Position numbers and translations under genes: made by a program. 8,373 nucleotides of DNA. It comes from Burkholderia sp. (GTDB taxonomy: Bacteria > Pseudomonadota > Gammaproteobacteria > Burkholderiales > Burkholderiaceae). Shown here piece by piece: positions 5,726 through 8,373 of the stretch. The stretch is taken from the NCBI GenBank assembly GCA_030151225.1, contig JASLEG010000137.1:1-8373 (forward strand). The letters run 5' to 3'. How positions within the stretch are numbered: the first letter of the stretch is position 1; each line of letters opens with the position of its first letter. The notes below the pieces were generated by a model, which saw nothing but the letters and a program-made list of their open reading frames with translations, was not told the origin of the DNA and did no database searches.

Positions 5726-7021
5726 ATGACACGACACCGGCCACGAATCGTCGTCGTAGGCGGCGGCATCGCGGGGTTGCTGATGGCCACGCGCCTGGGC
5801 GACACGCTCGGCCGCAAGGGACAGGCCGATGTGACCCTCATCGACAAGGGTCCCACGCACATCTGGAAGCCGATGCTTCACACGATCGCGGCGGGCACGC
5901 GCGACGTGCAGCAGCAACAGGTGATCTTCGTCGCGCATGCGCGCGAGCACGGTTTCATCTACCAGCCCGGCGAGATGATCGGCATCGACCGCGCGCGCCG
6001 CGAGATCGAACTCGCGGCGCTGTGCACGGAGGCGGGCGAGCAGGTGATCGCGCCGCGCCGCGTGCACTACGACGTGCTGCTCCTGGCGGTGGGCAGCCGC
6101 GCCAACGATTTCGGCACCGAGGGCGTGGCCGAGCATTGCCACTTCATCGACAACCAGCCCGAGGCGGAGGCCTTCAACGAGGCGCTGCGCGTGCGCATCG
6201 TGCGCAGCGTGGTGGAGAACCGCGACCTGCACGTGTCGATCGTCGGCGCGGGCGCGACGGGTGTGGAACTCGCGGCGGAGCTCAGCCATCTGCTCGAGGT
6301 CGCGAGCGGTTACGGCGACGCGACGGTACGCGAGCGGCTGCGCCTGTCGCTGTACGAGAGCGGGCCGCGCATCCTGGCGGCGTTTCCGGAAGCGGTGTCG
6401 GCATCGAGCGAGGCGCAGTTGCGCGACATCGGCTTCGCCGTGCACACCGGCACGCGCGTGACGGCCGCGGATGCGAACGGCCTCACGCTCGCCGACGGCA
6501 GCCGGCAGCGCGCGGACCTGATGGTGTGGTCGGCCGGCGTGAAGGCGCCGCCGTTCCTCGGCCAGCTCTCGGGGCTCGAGGTCAATCGCTCGGGCCAGAT
6601 CGTGGTGCGCCCGACCCTGCAGGCGCTCGACGACGATCACATCTTCGCGCTCGGCGACTGCGCAAGTCTCACGCTCGACGGCGCCGAGCGCGCGCTGCCG
6701 CCCACCGCGCAGGTGGCCACCCAGCAGGCGCGCTTCCTCGCGCGCCATCTGGCCGGCTGGCTCGGCGGCGCGCCGCTGCCGGCCTTCCAATTCCGCGATT
6801 TCGGCGCGCTGGTGTCGATCAGCGACTACAACGCGTTCGGCACGCTCGGCCAGTTCGGCTTCTTCCGCGGCGGCTTCATCAAGGGGCGGTTCGCGCAACT
6901 GAGCCACGCGATGCTGTATCGCCAGCATCAGCAGGCGCTGCACGGCCTGCGCAAGTCGGCGCTGCTGTGGACGGCCGAGCGCCTGAACGCCTGCGTGCGG
7001 CCGTCGATCCGGCTGACCTGA
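5726..7021 (+). CDS. ndh: Type II NADH dehydrogenase (NADH:quinone oxidoreductase)
   Basis: This flavoprotein of 431 residues passes electrons from NADH to the quinone pool at the inner face of the membrane without pumping protons. An FAD-binding fold starts at residue 8 (IVVVGGGIAGLL, glycines 12-14 and 17) with D40 at the end of the second strand. A second dinucleotide fold for NADH lies at about 170-211 (VSIVGAGATGVELAAEL, with acidic E211). The second FAD contact is IFALGDCA (306-313). AQVATQQ at 328-334 matches the AQxxxQQ quinone-site motif typical of NDH-2. The C-terminus (YRQHQQALHGLRKSALLWTA) is the amphipathic tail that anchors NDH-2 to the membrane. Length is normal. No strong ribosome site precedes the ATG; the start is set by the N-terminal FAD motif. 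The palindrome in the leader suggests control by the divergent TetR protein. Confidence 0.9.
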   Translation: MTRHRPRIVVVGGGIAGLLMATRLGDTLGRKGQADVTLIDKGPTHIWKPMLHTIAAGTRDVQQQQVIFVAHAREHGFIYQPGEMIGIDRARREIELAALCTEAGEQVIAPRRVHYDVLLLAVGSRANDFGTEGVAEHCHFIDNQPEAEAFNEALRVRIVRSVVENRDLHVSIVGAGATGVELAAELSHLLEVASGYGDATVRERLRLSLYESGPRILAAFPEAVSASSEAQLRDIGFAVHTGTRVTAADANGLTLADGSRQRADLMVWSAGVKAPPFLGQLSGLEVNRSGQIVVRPTLQALDDDHIFALGDCASLTLDGAERALPPTAQVATQQARFLARHLAGWLGGAPLPAFQFRDFGALVSISDYNAFGTLGQFGFFRGGFIKGRFAQLSHAMLYRQHQQALHGLRKSALLWTAERLNACVRPSIRLT

Positions 7022-7032
7022 CGGGGTTCGGC

Positions 7033-7072
7033 GAATTCCGCCGAATTCCGCCGAATCCCGCCGCATCCCCCG
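7033..7072. repeat. Tandem 10-bp repeat between convergent genes
   Basis: GAATTCCGCC occurs twice exactly (7033-7042, 7043-7052), then as GAATCCCGCC (7053-7062) and a further degraded unit (from 7063). It fills nearly all of the 54-base gap between the stops of ndh and the response regulator. No classical hairpin with a T-run is seen there. Confidence 0.8.
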
Positions 7073-7075
7073 ATC

Positions 7076-8044
7076 TCAGGCGCGTCCCGCAGCCTTCACC
7101 GCCAGCGCGGCCGCGGCCGAACGGGTCTCGACATGCAGCTTGCGGAACAGATGCTCGAGGTGCTTGTTGACGGTGCGCGGCGCCATGTCGAGGATGTCGC
7201 CGATGTCGCGATTGGTCTTGCCGCGCGACACCCACAGCAGTACCTCGGCCTCGCGCGTGGTCAGCCCGAAGCGCTCGATCAGCGCGCGCACCTGGGCGCC
7301 GTCGTCGGAGGCCTCCAGCACGATCACCCATTCGCCCTGCGCCGGCAGCCCGGTCACGCGTGCCGAGCGGCGCAGGCCGCCCTCGGCGATCTCGTGCACG
7401 GCGTCGTCGGGGCAGCCCGCGTCGAGCCATTCGCCGAACCAGCGGCGCAGCGCGACCGGCAGGGCCGGGGCGCCGCGGCCGTCATCCGTGCCGGCCTCGC
7501 CGTAGCCGGCCAGCCGTGCGGCCGCCTGCGGGCTGTGCCAGCGGATCGCGCCGCTGCCGTCCACGATCACCGAGGCGCGCGTGTCGAGACCCAGCACGGT
7601 GTCGGCATAGCGCTGCGCGCGCGAGCGCTGCACGTGGGCGGCGATCCGCGCGCATACCTCCTCGGGGCGGACCGGCTTGGTCACGTAGTCGATGCCGCCC
7701 ACCCGAAAGCCCTGCACCACGTGCTCGCTCTCGGCCAGCGCGGTCATGAAGATCACCGGCAGGTGCGCGTGGCGCGGGTCGAGCTTGATGCGACGGCAGG
7801 TCTCGAAGCCGTCGAGGCCCGGCATCATCGCGTCGAGCAGCACCACGTCGGGCGTCACGCGCGCGAGGCACTTCAGCGCGTCCTCGCCGCTCAGCGCGAC
7901 CAGCACGGCGCAGCCGTCGGCGCGCAGCGTGTCGGACAGCAGCGCGAGATTGTCGGGCGTGTCGTCGACGATCAGCACCACGGGCCGGTCGCCGAGCGCG
8001 CCGGGCAGCGCGGCGTCGGGCAGCGGGCGGGCGGCGTCAGTCAT
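7076..8044 (-). CDS. Response regulator with receiver and LuxR-type DNA-binding domains
   Basis: The product has 322 residues from the ATG at 8042-8044. The receiver domain (about 21-140) has acidic D27-D28, the phosphorylated aspartate D71 in VVLLDAMMPG, T101 and K123 in VTKPV. The middle part (about 150-245) has a short PAS-like start (ASVIVDGSGAIRWHSPQAA) and is otherwise unassigned. The C-terminus (259-318) is a LuxR/FixJ helix-turn-helix: LTTREAEVLLWVSRGKTNRD, then VNKHLEHLFRKLHV. The longer gap between the two domains (about 110 residues) sets it apart from ordinary NarL-type regulators. The start is chosen because its ATG overlaps the upstream stop by eight bases; a start at 8072-8074 would add ten residues. 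It should be phosphorylated by the kinase encoded upstream; its targets are not visible. Confidence 0.9.
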   Translation of the reverse strand: MTDAARPLPDAALPGALGDRPVVLIVDDTPDNLALLSDTLRADGCAVLVALSGEDALKCLARVTPDVVLLDAMMPGLDGFETCRRIKLDPRHAHLPVIFMTALAESEHVVQGFRVGGIDYVTKPVRPEEVCARIAAHVQRSRAQRYADTVLGLDTRASVIVDGSGAIRWHSPQAAARLAGYGEAGTDDGRGAPALPVALRRWFGEWLDAGCPDDAVHEIAEGGLRRSARVTGLPAQGEWVIVLEASDDGAQVRALIERFGLTTREAEVLLWVSRGKTNRDIGDILDMAPRTVNKHLEHLFRKLHVETRSAAAALAVKAAGRA

Positions 8045-8373
8045 CGGCGCCGAGCGGGATGCGGTCAAGCTCATGCTCGAACTCCTTCAGTTGGAACAGT
8101 TCGGCGCGCGCGCGCAGCGCGGCCAGCGGCGTGGCGAGCCCGGGCTGGCGCGCGGCGGCGGCATCGAGCGTCTCGAGCAGGCCCTGCACGTAGCCGACGT
8201 CGAGCAGCGCCTTCAGTTCGGCGTGCGTGGCGCGCGGCAGCGGGGGGAGCGCGCCGCCGCCGGCCGCGGCGGCCGAGGTCGACGCCACGTCCCGGCGATG
8301 CGCCCCCGCTTCGCTGCCCGGCATGTCGGGGGCCTGCGCGGTCGCGCGGGTCTCGCCGCGCGGGGTCGCCGGC
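8037..8373 (-). CDS. C-terminal part of a protein upstream of the response regulator, probably a hybrid sensor histidine kinase (partial)
   Basis: The minus-strand frame is open from the right edge to TGA at 8037-8039, giving about 111 residues. The first half is an Ala/Pro/Thr-rich linker. The last 60 residues are helical (THAELKALLDVGYVQGLLET, LAALRARAELFQLKEFEHEL). Similar short helical tails end hybrid sensor kinases that sit next to receiver-LuxR regulators in Burkholderia and Pseudomonas relatives; this is from memory of the family. No kinase motif lies inside the window, so the assignment rests on the tail and on the eight-base overlap with the regulator gene. An ATG at 8322-8324 is internal and not the true start. 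Confidence 0.65.
   Translation of the reverse strand, partial: PATPRGETRATAQAPDMPGSEAGAHRRDVASTSAAAAGGGALPPLPRATHAELKALLDVGYVQGLLETLDAAAARQPGLATPLAALRARAELFQLKEFEHELDRIPLGADD

Noticed and set aside
5702..7066. 454-codon minus-strand frame opposite ndh
   Set aside because: Very high GC leaves antisense frames open. The product is Arg/Ala/His-rich, while the plus strand encodes a clear NDH-2 with all motifs.
1..8373. CRISPR arrays, tRNA or rRNA genes
   Set aside because: No regularly spaced direct repeats of suitable length and no recognisable tRNA or rRNA sequence were seen on either strand.

Overview
The window looks like chromosomal DNA of a GC-rich betaproteobacterium, most likely Burkholderia or a close relative. 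The right half (about 4574-8373) has very high GC, strong G/C in third codon positions and tightly overlapping genes. The left part (about 1-4570) is less GC-rich and gene-poor, and it carries insertion-sequence DNA and broken genes. It reads as an accessory region next to core-like chromosome.

Left region. Positions 1-176 look like the end of another mobile element: a short open frame ending at 60, then clustered TGACAGT repeats. Next, on the minus strand, is a large gene (231-2333) for a protein with a PD-(D/E)XK/NERD-like nuclease core and a C-terminal SEC-C zinc motif. A complete 865-bp IS5-family element (2337-3201) with 15-bp inverted ends, a TAA target duplication and a two-frame DDE transposase sits just inside its 5' end. 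Removing the element and one TAA joins 17 codons (3202-3252) in frame to the 700-codon body, giving a 717-aa original protein. A weak, apparently frameshifted small gene lies directly upstream.

Middle region. A small secreted protein (3852-4220, minus) lies between two diverged direct copies of a repeat of about 140-150 bp (3584-3723 and 4295-4447).

Right region. A TetR-type regulator and a small membrane protein form a minus-strand pair with an ATGA overlap. Divergent from them is a type II NADH dehydrogenase gene (ndh). The ndh leader has a -35/-10 promoter followed by a near-perfect 22-bp palindrome, a good candidate operator for the TetR protein. Downstream and convergent is a signalling pair: the C-terminus of a protein running off the right edge (probably a hybrid sensor kinase) and a receiver-LuxR response regulator, with start and stop overlapping by 8 bases. 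A 10-bp tandem repeat fills the short gap between ndh and the regulator.

The most notable points are the disrupted nuclease/SEC-C gene that can be rebuilt exactly, the geometry that may let the IS re-express it, the repeat-flanked secreted gene, and the regulated ndh locus.
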